Shown: piece after piece, positions 6,874-15,600 of the stretch
Position numbering within the stretch: position 1 is the stretch's first letter
Layout: each line of letters opens with the position of its first letter
Source of the DNA: Actinomycetes bacterium
Lineage (GTDB): Bacteria; Actinomycetota; Actinomycetes; Propionibacteriales; Nocardioidaceae
Reading direction: 5' to 3'
Length of the DNA: 22,226 nucleotides
Assembly: GCA_023417775.1 (NCBI GenBank)
Contig: JAEZEJ010000107.1
Location: 1-22,226 of the forward strand
Notes under the pieces: model-generated
Told to the model about the DNA's origin: nothing
The model's input: the letters and a program-made list of their open reading frames with translations, nothing else
Databases searched by the model: none
Made by a program: the position numbers and the translations under genes

Positions 6874-8372
6874 CAGACCTCCAAGCGAACGGCCGAGTGC
6901 CGTCCGGTCGCATCGGGATGGGGCGCATCGGACCGCCAGTGCGCGCCCCGAGACTCACGGCGCCGGAGCGCCGCGTGCACCATCGCGCGGGCGACGAGGA
7001 GCAGATGATCGTCCTCGGCGCTCTTCACATCGGTCGGCGGCGCCGTCCCCCAGCACCGCAGTGTCTCTGCCGCGCGCTCGAGCCGGTCGCCCGCGCGCTC
7101 GAGGCCCGCGTCCTGCCACATCAGGCGCTGCAGATCATCGCGCCCCGGCTGCTCCGCCGGCTGAGCGGGGGCCAGGACCATGGCGTCCTCGTCGAAAGGC
7201 ATCTCGGCGAGCCATGGTTCGCCGAGCACCGCCACGGCCCGGCGCCCCAGCACCGCTCCCTCGAGAAGCGAGTTGGACGCAAGTCGGTTGGCGCCGTGCA
7301 GCCCGGTACAAGCGGCCTCGCCGGCCGCGAACAGTCCGGGGACGGTGGTGCGTCCGTGAGGGTCGGTGAGGACGCCTCCCATCAGATAGTGCGCCGCGGG
7401 GGTGACCGGGATCGGCGAACGCGACCAGTCGAGCCCATGCGCACGCACCGTGGCATCGATGCCCGGGAACCTGTGCGCCAGGAACTCCGCGCCGAGGGCG
7501 GTGGCATCCAGAACGACCGGTGCTCCGTGCTGCTCCCGCATCCGCTGGGCGATGGCTCGCGCCACGACATCGCGGGGAGCCAGCTCGGCATCCGGATGCA
7601 CCTGGGTCATGAACCGTCGGCCATCGGCATCGCGCAACACGGCGCCCTCGCCCCTCACCGCCTCGGAGACCAGGGCGTTGCCGCCGAGGGCGAGCGATGT
7701 CGGGTGGAATTGCATGAACTCCAGATCGGCGAGCACCGCTCCTGCCCGGAGTGCCAATGCGAGCCCATCCCCTGTCGCGACCGCCGGATTGGTGGTGTGG
7801 GCGAACAGTTGCCCGGCTCCCCCGGTGGCGAGGACTACGGCGTCCGCGGCGATCGTGGAACCGTCCAGCAGCCGGACACCGCCGACGCGCCCGGCCTCGA
7901 GCATCAACTCGACGACGAAGGAATGCTCGCGGATCTCGGCACCGGACTCGATCACCCGCGCCACGAGCGCCCCGGCGATGGCAGCGCCGGTGGCATCGCC
8001 GTCGGCATGCAGGATGCGCGCCCGGCTGTGCGCCGCCTCCAGTCCACGGGCAAGCTCTCCCTCGGTGAGATCGAAGGCGACGCCGGCCAATAGCAGCTCG
8101 GCGATGGTCTGTGCTCCCGCCCCGCACACCACCTCGGCGGCCCGGCGGTCGCTCAGCCCGGCGCCCGCCGCGAGTGTGTCCCGCACATGCTCCTCGACGG
8201 AGTCGTCATCGCCCGTGACGGCGGCGATACCACCCTGGGCGTACCGGGTGGCGCTCTCGATCAGCCGTGACTTGGTGACGACCGTGACGTCGACACCCCG
8301 GGCGCGCGCCGCCAGCGCCGCGGACAGCCCCGCGACACCGCTGCCGACGACCAGGAGATGCTCGGTGGTCAT
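6873..8372 (-). CDS. nadB: L-aspartate oxidase
   Basis: FAD flavoprotein of 499 aa that oxidises L-aspartate to iminoaspartate, the first step of de novo NAD synthesis. The N-terminal Rossmann motif GSGVAGLSAALAARARG (9-25) binds FAD. It is followed by SATRYAQGGIAAV, GGAGQLFAHTTNP, EFMQFHPTSL, and the C-terminal FAD segment AAGEAACTGLHGANRLASNS with LLEGAVLGRRA. HYLMGGVLTD marks the active-site capping domain. It is some 30-40 aa shorter than the E. coli enzyme; the C-terminal helical domain is trimmed, which is common in actinobacterial NadB. The start is 11 bp after the nadA stop. Its product is unstable and is passed to NadA, encoded just upstream in the operon. Confidence 0.97.
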   Translation of the reverse strand: MTTEHLLVVGSGVAGLSAALAARARGVDVTVVTKSRLIESATRYAQGGIAAVTGDDDSVEEHVRDTLAAGAGLSDRRAAEVVCGAGAQTIAELLLAGVAFDLTEGELARGLEAAHSRARILHADGDATGAAIAGALVARVIESGAEIREHSFVVELMLEAGRVGGVRLLDGSTIAADAVVLATGGAGQLFAHTTNPAVATGDGLALALRAGAVLADLEFMQFHPTSLALGGNALVSEAVRGEGAVLRDADGRRFMTQVHPDAELAPRDVVARAIAQRMREQHGAPVVLDATALGAEFLAHRFPGIDATVRAHGLDWSRSPIPVTPAAHYLMGGVLTDPHGRTTVPGLFAAGEAACTGLHGANRLASNSLLEGAVLGRRAVAVLGEPWLAEMPFDEDAMVLAPAQPAEQPGRDDLQRLMWQDAGLERAGDRLERAAETLRCWGTAPPTDVKSAEDDHLLLVARAMVHAALRRRESRGAHWRSDAPHPDATGRHSAVRLEV

Positions 8373-8383
8373 GACGATCTCCG

Positions 8384-9643
8384 TCAGCGCGGCTTGGCGG
8401 CCAGCATGCGCTCGAGGGCGATCCTGGCCTCGGCGGCGACCTCGTCCGTCACGACGATCTGGTTGCGGACCTCACCCTCGACCAGTCCGTCGAGCACCCA
8501 GGCGAGATAACCGGGATGGATCCGGTACATGGTCGAGCACGGGCAGACCACCGGGTCGAGGCAGAAGATCGTGCGGTCCGGGTACTCCGCCGCCAACCGG
8601 TTGACGAGATTGATCTCAGTGCCGATCGCGATGGTGTCGCCCGGGGAGCTGGCCGCGACGAACTTCCGGATGGCATCGGTGGAGCCGGCCGCATCGGCCG
8701 CATCGACCACGGGCATCGGGCACTCGGGATGCACGATCACCTTGCATCCGGGGTGGTCGTCCCGCGCCTGGTCGATCTGCGCCGCCGTGAACCGCTTGTG
8801 CACCGAGCAGAAGCCGTGCCACAACAGCACCTTCGCATCCTGCAGCTGCTCGACGGTGGATCCGCCCAGCTCCTTGCGCGGGTTCCACAGCGGCATCTGC
8901 TCCTGCGGGATCCCCATCGTCTTGGCAGTGTTCCGGCCGAGGTGCTGGTCGGGGAAGAACAGCACCCGCTGACCGCGCTCGAAGGCCCACTCCAGCACCG
9001 TCTCGGCATTGGAGGACGTGCACACGATGCCGCCGTTGCGGCCGCAGAAGGCCTTGAGCGAGGCGGAGGAGTTCATATAGGTGACCGGGATGACCGGCAT
9101 CCGCCCCTCAGCGTCCGGCTCACTGCCGTAGACCTCGGTCAGCTGCTCCCAGGCCTCCTCGACGGAGTCCTCATCGGCCATGTCGGCCATCGAGCACCCG
9201 GCCGCGAGATTCGGCAAGATCACCGACTGTCCGGCGCGCGCGAGGATGTCGGCGGTCTCGGCCATGAAGTGCACGCCGCAGAACACGATCGACTCCGCGT
9301 CCGGCCGAGTGAGGGCCGCATTGGCCAGCTGGAAGGAGTCGCCCACGAAGTCGGCGTACTGGACGACCTCGTCGCGTTGGTAGAAGTGCCCGAGGATCAC
9401 CAACCGGTCGCCGAGCGTGCGCTTGGCGACCCGGATGCGCTCGTGCAGCTCCTCCTCGTCCATCCGCTGATAGGCGACGGGCAGCTGGCCGGGTCGCACC
9501 ACGGGGTCGGGGATCGTGTCGTCCTCGGAGGCACCCGGGCCGTAGCCGGGCATCGCGTCGAACTCCCACGGCCCCTTGGCGAGCTCGATATCACAGCTCT
9601 GGCTGGGCCGTGACTCGATGCGGTCGGTGACGGACTGGGTCAT
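8384..9643 (-). CDS. nadA: Quinolinate synthase
   Basis: Protein of 419 aa of the long NadA type. It condenses iminoaspartate with dihydroxyacetone phosphate to quinolinate using a [4Fe-4S] cluster. Visible motifs are GHFYQRDEVVQYADFVGDS (85-103), VFCGVHFMAETADIL (cluster Cys122), PVTYMNSSASLKAFCG, GIVCTSSNAETVL (cluster Cys208), FFPDQHLGRNTA, HPECPMPVV and FCLDPVVCPCSTMYRI, where C367 or C369 should be the third ligand. The first ~55 residues are an extension before the conserved core. ATG start with GAGGAG about 5 nt upstream; the ATG overlaps the nrtR stop by 4 bp (ATGA). Cluster dependence explains the cysteine desulfurase at the end of the operon. Confidence 0.97.
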   Translation of the reverse strand: MTQSVTDRIESRPSQSCDIELAKGPWEFDAMPGYGPGASEDDTIPDPVVRPGQLPVAYQRMDEEELHERIRVAKRTLGDRLVILGHFYQRDEVVQYADFVGDSFQLANAALTRPDAESIVFCGVHFMAETADILARAGQSVILPNLAAGCSMADMADEDSVEEAWEQLTEVYGSEPDAEGRMPVIPVTYMNSSASLKAFCGRNGGIVCTSSNAETVLEWAFERGQRVLFFPDQHLGRNTAKTMGIPQEQMPLWNPRKELGGSTVEQLQDAKVLLWHGFCSVHKRFTAAQIDQARDDHPGCKVIVHPECPMPVVDAADAAGSTDAIRKFVAASSPGDTIAIGTEINLVNRLAAEYPDRTIFCLDPVVCPCSTMYRIHPGYLAWVLDGLVEGEVRNQIVVTDEVAAEARIALERMLAAKPR

Positions 9644-10335
9644 GACGTCTCCTCGATGGTGAGGGTGTGACGCGAATGCGCCGGGTTGGATCGGTAGAGG
9701 GCCGGCGGGCGGTGACTCGTACCGGTCATGTGACGGCCAGTCGCCTCCACGGCCCCTTGGGCGAGGATCTGGCGACGGAAGTTGGCGGGATCGAGGGTGC
9801 GGCCGAGGACCGCCTCGTAGACCTCGCGCAGCTGGGCGAGGGTGAACTCATCGGTCACGAAGGCATGCGCGATCGGCGAATAGGTGATCTTGGCGCGCAG
9901 CCGGTCCAATGCGTACCGCAGGATCAGATCGTGATCGAAGGCCAGCCCGTGGACCTCATCGGCGACGAACCACTCGACATTGTCGCCGTCGATCGCGCGG
10001 GCGTCCTCATCGGGCCGGACGAGCGCCCAGTAGACGATCGAGACGACCCGCTCACCCGGTGAGCGGTCGACATTGCCGAAGGCGTAGAGCTGCTCGAGGT
10101 GGCGCGGGGTGAGGCCCGTCGTGCGCAGCAGAGTGGCCCCGGCGGAGTCGGCGAGATCCTGGTCGTCCTCCAGCGGACCGCCCGGCAGCGCCCAGAGCCC
10201 CTCATCGGGCTCGCGGATGCGGCGGACGAGCGGGAGCCACGGAGTCGGGCGACCGGTCCTCGGATGCGGACGCAGCGCGAAGACGACGGTGGACACGGCG
10301 AGCGAGACGCACTGCTGCGATGTCGTGTTCTCCAT
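9640..10335 (-). CDS. nrtR: NrtR-type transcriptional regulator of NAD genes
   Basis: Regulator of 231 aa: an N-terminal Nudix-like domain (about 10-145) and a C-terminal winged helix (150-215; FTLAQLREVYEAVLG, DPANFRRQIL, then RPPALYR). NrtR proteins repress NAD genes and release DNA when the Nudix domain binds ADP-ribose or related NAD products. The Nudix box region (PGGPLEDDQDLADSAGATLL, then RTTGL) has lost the REUxEE metal-binding glutamates (here ATLLRT), so hydrolysis is not expected; this fits a ligand sensor. The ATG has the strong ribosome site TAAGGAGGG 6-7 nt upstream. It is first in the operon and overlaps nadA by 4 bp, so it is autoregulated by position. The link to nadABC makes the assignment firm; the actual ligand is inferred. 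Confidence 0.93.
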   Translation of the reverse strand: MENTTSQQCVSLAVSTVVFALRPHPRTGRPTPWLPLVRRIREPDEGLWALPGGPLEDDQDLADSAGATLLRTTGLTPRHLEQLYAFGNVDRSPGERVVSIVYWALVRPDEDARAIDGDNVEWFVADEVHGLAFDHDLILRYALDRLRAKITYSPIAHAFVTDEFTLAQLREVYEAVLGRTLDPANFRRQILAQGAVEATGRHMTGTSHRPPALYRSNPAHSRHTLTIEETS

Positions 10336-10345
10336 GCGCCACCCT

Positions 10346-10392
10346 CCTTAAGGTGCCGATGACACTATGCCCCCTCCTTATGGTCACGTCAA
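10346..10392 (-). promoter_or_regulatory. nrtR-nad operon promoter with paired candidate NrtR sites
   Basis: On the minus strand TTGACG (10392-10387), a 17-bp spacer and CATAGT (10369-10364) form a promoter, with transcription expected to start near 10357. TAAGGAGGG occurs twice exactly 30 bp apart (10380-10372 and 10350-10342). Each is the right part of a CCWTAAGG core: CCATAAGG at 10383-10376 in the promoter spacer and CCTTAAGG at 10353-10346 just after the start. The downstream copy is also the nrtR ribosome-binding site. A role as NrtR operator is inferred from position and repetition. Confidence 0.5.
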
Positions 10393-10417
10393 CCCTAAGC
10401 ACCCGTCCGCGCGACTT

Positions 10418-10468
10418 TTGGCCGGTTATGGCCCTTTTCGACCCCGCAGAGGGGCCACAACCGGCCAA
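10418..10468 (+). repeat. Palindromic repeat element, copy A
   Basis: The arms TTGGCCGGTTATGGCCC (10418-10434) and GGGGCCACAACCGGCCAA (10451-10468) pair over about 17 bp with a single mismatch, around a 16-nt loop. The sequence is homologous to copy B at 16127-16182 read on the minus strand, sharing GTTAT(G/A)GCCCTTT, CCCGC(A/G)GAGGGGCCAC and ACC(C)GGC. It lies between nrtR and the eis-like gene and ends 29 bp before the eis-like ATG. It could be a REP-like dispersed repeat or a leader RNA structure. Confidence 0.8.
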
Positions 10469-10497
10469 TACGCGGCGGCTGCGGAAGACTTGTCCGC

Positions 10498-11658
10498 ATG
10501 CCGACACAGATCCGACCGATCACCGCCGACGATCACGACCAGTTGAAGGTGCTGCTCACCGAGGCCTTCGGCACCGGCGACGGCAACTGGGAAGGCTTGG
10601 AGGCCCCGGGGCAGAGCCGCTGGGGGGCCTTCGTCGACGGACGTCTGGCGGCGACGATCAACCATCGCGAGTACGCCTCCTGGTTCCGCGGGGTCGAGGT
10701 GCCGACCGCGGGCGTCACCGGAGTCTCGATCGCCGCCGAGTATCGGGGCCGGCAGCTGCTGCGACCGTTGATGGAGGAGCTCACGGCCCACGCCGAGGCT
10801 CGTGGAGAGCGGATCGCCACGCTCTTCGCCACGGCAACCGGCATCTACCGGGGCTTCGGCTTCAGCCGCATCCTGCAGGTCGGCAGCGTCGAGCTGCCGG
10901 TGGCCTCGCTCGGGCGGGTTCGCGGAACACTCGGCCTGCGCCGCGCCACCCCCGATGACGCCGAGACGCTGCGCGATCTCTACGACCAGTGGGCATGCCG
11001 TCACGATGGTCCGCTGACACGTCGCGGCCCGGCGCACGACCGGCCCGACTATCGCTTCAAGGACCTCACCGGCACCACCATCGTCGAGGACGGCGGAGAG
11101 GCGCGCGGCTACCTGCACTGGAAGCGAGGGGCCTCCGGGGACTGGGCGGACTCGGTGGTCGAGGTGCCCGAGCTGATCGCCCTCGATGCCGACGCGATGC
11201 GCACCGCCTTGGCCTCGCTGGCCAGCTACGACTCGGTCGCCTCGCGAGTGCGGCTGTTCAGCGCCGGCGATATCGACACCGTCCGCTGGCTGCTGCCCTC
11301 GAACGCCTGGACCCCGCTCGCCGACAGCGAGCCGTACATGCTGCGCGTGCTCGACCCCTCCGCCTTCAACCTGCTGCCGGCTCCCCCGGGGCTCGACGCC
11401 GCCCTGGCGTTCACCGTCGGCGACGACGGATGGGTGCTGCACATCGCCGACGGCACGATCCGCTCCGAGCGGGATCCGGCGGCCGCGAGGGCCGGACGTC
11501 GGCTGGCTCCCGGTGCGCTCGCCGCGAGCTTCGCCGGAGCACTGGCCAGCTCGGCGCAGCGCGAGGTGGGCCTGCTCGACGGCGATGACCACGACGATGC
11601 GCTGTGGGACCTGGTCTTCACCAGCGGACGCCGGCTCGCCACCCGGGACTCGTTCTGA
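10498..11658 (+). CDS. Eis-like GNAT N-acetyltransferase
   Basis: Protein of 386 aa with the three-part layout of Eis: two GNAT domains (about 1-140 and 145-280) and a C-terminal SCP2-like domain (about 285-386). Eis enzymes transfer acetyl groups from acetyl-CoA to several amines of aminoglycosides or to protein lysines. The acetyl-CoA motif is VTGVSIAAEYRGRQLLRPLM (73-92). The catalytic tyrosine appears in GIYRGFGF (Y117), matching Tyr126 of M. tuberculosis Eis. The chain ends in Phe, and in Eis the C-terminal carboxylate of Phe acts in catalysis, so the natural terminus is conserved. The ATG at 10498 has no strong ribosome site (only GGAAG 11 nt upstream). It converges with the oxidoreductase gene 4 bp away. 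The natural substrate cannot be read from sequence. Confidence 0.92.
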   Translation: MPTQIRPITADDHDQLKVLLTEAFGTGDGNWEGLEAPGQSRWGAFVDGRLAATINHREYASWFRGVEVPTAGVTGVSIAAEYRGRQLLRPLMEELTAHAEARGERIATLFATATGIYRGFGFSRILQVGSVELPVASLGRVRGTLGLRRATPDDAETLRDLYDQWACRHDGPLTRRGPAHDRPDYRFKDLTGTTIVEDGGEARGYLHWKRGASGDWADSVVEVPELIALDADAMRTALASLASYDSVASRVRLFSAGDIDTVRWLLPSNAWTPLADSEPYMLRVLDPSAFNLLPAPPGLDAALAFTVGDDGWVLHIADGTIRSERDPAAARAGRRLAPGALAASFAGALASSAQREVGLLDGDDHDDALWDLVFTSGRRLATRDSF

Positions 11659-11662
11659 CTCC

Positions 11663-12667
11663 TCAGTCCCATCCGTGGAGGACGATCTTGCCTCGTCCCC
11701 GGCGCTGCTCCACCAGCCCGTGCGCCTCACGCAGCGTGTCCGGGCTGATCGGGGTGAGCGTGCGCGCGACCATCGGGCGGAGGTCGCCGCGATCGACGAG
11801 GTCGGCCGCCCGGTCGAGCAGATGGTGCTGTTCGACCAGGTCCGCCGTCTGGTACGCCGATCGGGCGAACATGGCCTGCCAATGCCAGCTGATGGCCTTG
11901 CTCCGCAACGGTCTGATGTCGACCGCGTCATCATCGACCGAGACGATCCTCCCCCACGGCTTCACGATGCGGGCATAGGCCGGCACCTGCCCTCGGGTGT
12001 AGGCCGTGAACACCCGGTCCACGCCGTCGGGGGCCACCGCGGACACCTGGTCCGCGAGGTCTCCGCGATGGTCGACCACCTCCTCGGCTCCCCACCCCCG
12101 CACCCACGCGGCACCCTCTTCGTCCGAGGCCGTGGCGATGACGGATACCCGCGGGAGCAGCGCCTCGGCGAGTTGCAGCAGCACCGAGCCGACTCCCCCG
12201 GTCGCACCGACGACCAACAGGCTCCCGACGCTATCGCCCGTGAGACCGAGGTGCCCGAAGACCGACTCCCAGGCGGTGATCGTGTTCAGCGGCAGGGATG
12301 CCGCCTCAGCGAAGGAGAGCGTCGCGGGCTTGCGACCGGTGATCCTCTCGTCCACCAGCTGGAGACGCTGGTTCGAGCCCGGACGGTTGACGCTGCCGGC
12401 GTAGTACACCTCGTCCCCCGGACCGAACAGCGTCACCGCCTCGCCGACCTCGCGGACGATCCCGGCGGCGTCGAATCCCAGGACACGGAATCCATCGGGC
12501 CGGACATGAGCGCGCTGCTTCACATCGATGGGATTGACCGAGATCGCCTCGACCTCGACCAGCAGATCGTGCGGTCCCGGTGGCGACACCTCGACGTCGC
12601 GGCGGATCAGGCAATGCGGGTCGGTGACGGGCAGATTCCTCGTGTAGCCGATCGCCGTCGTCGCCAT
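11663..12667 (-). CDS. MDR-family zinc-type alcohol dehydrogenase-like oxidoreductase
   Basis: NAD(P)H-dependent medium-chain dehydrogenase/reductase of 334 aa. The N-terminal GroES-like domain has SVNPIDVKQR (43-52), which replaces the catalytic Cys/Asp of zinc alcohol dehydrogenases, so this looks like a quinone oxidoreductase-type, zinc-independent member. The cofactor-binding Rossmann motif is VVGATGGVGSVLLQLAEAL (about 152-170). The C-terminus GRGKIVLHGWD matches the 'zinc-binding alcohol dehydrogenase family' (TIGR02817-like) from memory. I chose the ATG at 12667 (MATTAIGYTRNL); the open frame runs further up, into dnaE2, but lacks family sequence there. It lies 26 bp after dnaE2 and could be carried on the same SOS transcript. 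Substrate unknown. Confidence 0.9.
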   Translation of the reverse strand: MATTAIGYTRNLPVTDPHCLIRRDVEVSPPGPHDLLVEVEAISVNPIDVKQRAHVRPDGFRVLGFDAAGIVREVGEAVTLFGPGDEVYYAGSVNRPGSNQRLQLVDERITGRKPATLSFAEAASLPLNTITAWESVFGHLGLTGDSVGSLLVVGATGGVGSVLLQLAEALLPRVSVIATASDEEGAAWVRGWGAEEVVDHRGDLADQVSAVAPDGVDRVFTAYTRGQVPAYARIVKPWGRIVSVDDDAVDIRPLRSKAISWHWQAMFARSAYQTADLVEQHHLLDRAADLVDRGDLRPMVARTLTPISPDTLREAHGLVEQRRGRGKIVLHGWD

Positions 12668-12693
12668 GGGCCCATCGTCCACCAAGAGCCGGC

Positions 12694-15600
12694 CTAGCGG
12701 AAGTCGCGAGCACGATGCTTGGCGGGGAGCGCGGAGGCGGCATCGGGATAGAGCGATTCGATGCGGTCGAGGGTCTCGGCCTTGAGATTGACCGCGCCGT
12801 CGCTGTGCTCCACCACGCCGCGCACCACCACCCCCGCCGCATTGCGCGCCACTCGTCGATGCCGCTGCCACACCGACCCGAAGACGACGACATTGAGCAT
12901 GCCGGTCTCGTCCTCGAGATTGAGGAAGGTGACGCCTCCGGCGGTATAGGGCCGTTGCCGATGGGTGATGAGTCCGGCCACCCGTACCCGGCGCCCCGTC
13001 TCATAGCCGGACAGGTCCGTCACCGCCAGCACCCCGTGCCCTCGCAGCAGGGATCGCAGGTGTTCCAGCGGATGCTCCCCCGGTGAGATCCCCGTCGCCC
13101 AGAGATCGGCCGTGGTCAGCTCGACCTCGGTCATCCCCGGCAGCATGGGCGGCGGAACCGTGACGGCGGTGCCCTCCAACTGCTCCAGGTGATCGATGTA
13201 TCCGGCATTCCACAAGGCCTCGCGACGCGACAGGCCGAATCCGTCGAAGGCTCCGGCCGTCGCCAGCGACTCCATCTGGGCGACCGACAATCGGGAGCGC
13301 CGGGCCACATCGGCCATATCGCGGAAGGGACGCTCACCGCGAGCCGCGACGATGCGCTCGGCATCGCCCTCACCGATCTGCTGCACACTCGTCAGGCCGA
13401 GACGTACCGCATGATGACCGTCGCGGCGATGGTCGCCGAGCCGATGATCGGCCCCGGGAACGAATGGGGGCACGGGCGGCTGCTCGGCCAGCGGGCAGGA
13501 GTCCATGCCGGTCGGCCCCGTCCGGCCGGCGATCGGCTCCAGATCGGCAGACACGGCCGATGCCGCGATATCGGGGCGGAGGACCTCGACCCCGTGACGC
13601 CGCGCATCGGCGACGAGGGACTGTGGAGAGTAGAAGCCCATCGGCTGGGAGCGCAGCAGCCCGGCGAGGAAGGCGGCCGGATAGTGCAGCTTGAGCCAGG
13701 AACTCGCATAGACCAGCAAGGCGAAGCTGATCGAATGGCTCTCGGCGAAGCCGAAGTCGGCGAAGGCCTCGATCCGGGCATAGAGGATGTCGGCGACCTC
13801 GTCGCTGATGCCCTTGGCCTTCATACCGGAGTAGAGCTTGTCGCGTAACCGCTCGATCTTCTCGATACCCCGCTTGGAGCCCATCGCCCGGCGCAGCAGA
13901 TCGGCCTCGTCACCCGAGCAGCCGCCGATATCGGTCGCGATCTGCATGAGCTGCTCCTGGAACAGCGGCACACCGAGCGTGCGCTCCAGGATCGGCTCCA
14001 GCGAGGGATGCAGGTAGTCGACCGGCTCGCGCCCCAGCTTGCGGCGGATATAGGGATGCACCGCACCGCCTTGGATCGGCCCGGGACGGATGAGGGCGAT
14101 CTCGATGACGAGGTCGTAGAATCTACGCGGCCGCAGCCTCGGCAGGGTGCCGATCTGCGCCCGGCTCTCGACCTGGAAGACGCCGATCGAGTCGGCTCGG
14201 CACAGCATGTCGTAGACCCCGGCCTCCTCCTTCGGGAGTGTCTCGAGATCCCATCGCTCCCCCGTGTGCTCGGCGACGAGGTCGAAGGTGTGCTGGAGCG
14301 CCCCGAGCATGCCCAGCCCCAGCAGGTCGAATTTGACCAGGCCCATCCACGCGCAGTCGTCCTTGTCCCATTGCAGCACCGTGCGATGGTCCATGCGGGC
14401 ACGTTCGATGGGCACCACCTCGCCCACCGGCCGCGCGGTGAGCACCATGCCGCCGGAGTGGATGCCCAGATGTCGAGGAGCGCCGGCCGCCCGCGTGGCC
14501 AGGTCGATGACGGCCTGCGGGGGCGCCCCGGGGTCATCGGGGTCGTCGACCTCGACCTTCGACCACGAGTCGATGCGCTTGCTCCAGGCGTCCTGCTGTC
14601 CCGGCGAGTAGCCGAGCGCCTTGGCCATGTCGCGGACGGCCGACTTGGGCCGGTAGCTGATGACATTGGCCACCTGGGCGGCATTGTGGCGCCCGTACTC
14701 GTCGTAGACCCACTGGATGATCTCCTCGCGGCGATCGGAGTCGAAGTCCACGTCGATATCGGGTTCCTCGTCGCGGGTGGCGGACAGAAAACGCTCGAAG
14801 GGGAGCTTGTACTCGATCGAGTCGACGGCGGTGATGCCCAGGGCGTAGCAGACCGCGGAATTGGCGGCCGATCCCCGCCCCTGGCACAGGATGCCGCGAT
14901 CCTTGGCCTCTGTGACGATGCGGTGGACGATGAGGAAGTAGCCAGGGAAGTCCTTGTCCTCGATCACCCCGAGCTCGCGCTGGAGTCGCAGCTCGGCCTC
15001 CTCACGGCGGTGGGCGTAGACGCGGTCGGCCCCCTCCCGGACGAGCTTGCGCAGCCAGGACATCGGCGTATGGCCTTCCCCGACCGGGAACCGGGGAAGC
15101 GCCGGAGAGGCCTTGCGCAGGTCGAAGCCCACCTCCTCGGCGATGCGCACCGAGTACTCGACGGCCCCCGGATAGCGGGCGAAGCGACGAGCCATCTCCG
15201 CTCCGGAGCGCAGATAGCCCGGCTGCCCCAGCCAACCGCGCATCTCGCCCAGGCTGCGCCGAGCCCGCACGGCGGCGAAGGCCTGAGCCAACCGCGTGTC
15301 CTCAGGGATGGCCGCGTGCACATTGCCGGTGGCCACGAGAGGCAATCTCGCTTCGCGCGCCAGGCCGGCGAGGGCGTCGTTGACCTCCGAATCCCGCGGA
15401 TAGCCGTGATCGAGGAGCTCGACGACGACATTGTCGCGGCCGAAGCGCTCGACCAGGGCCCGCAGCTCCGCCTCCGCGGCCGACCTTCCGCCGTCGACCA
15501 GCGCCCGGCGTACCGCGCCTTTGCGGCACCCGGTGAGCACCAGCACCCGGTCGCGCAGCCGTGCGGCGAGGGCATCGAGGTCGTAGACCGGGCGTCCCTT

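Noticed and set aside
6873..8372. NadB as a truncated or frameshifted gene because it is about 30-40 aa short
   Set aside because: All FAD and active-site segments are present and in frame, and the end is followed directly by a coupled nadC start.
10426..11934. Long minus-strand frame opposite the eis-like gene (about 500 codons)
   Set aside because: It lies antisense to the conserved GNAT gene and crosses two real genes and the palindromic repeat. There is no family pattern.
12668..12871. N-terminal extension of the oxidoreductase into dnaE2
   Set aside because: The extension is Arg/Gly-rich shadow sequence; the family sequence begins at the ATG at 12667.
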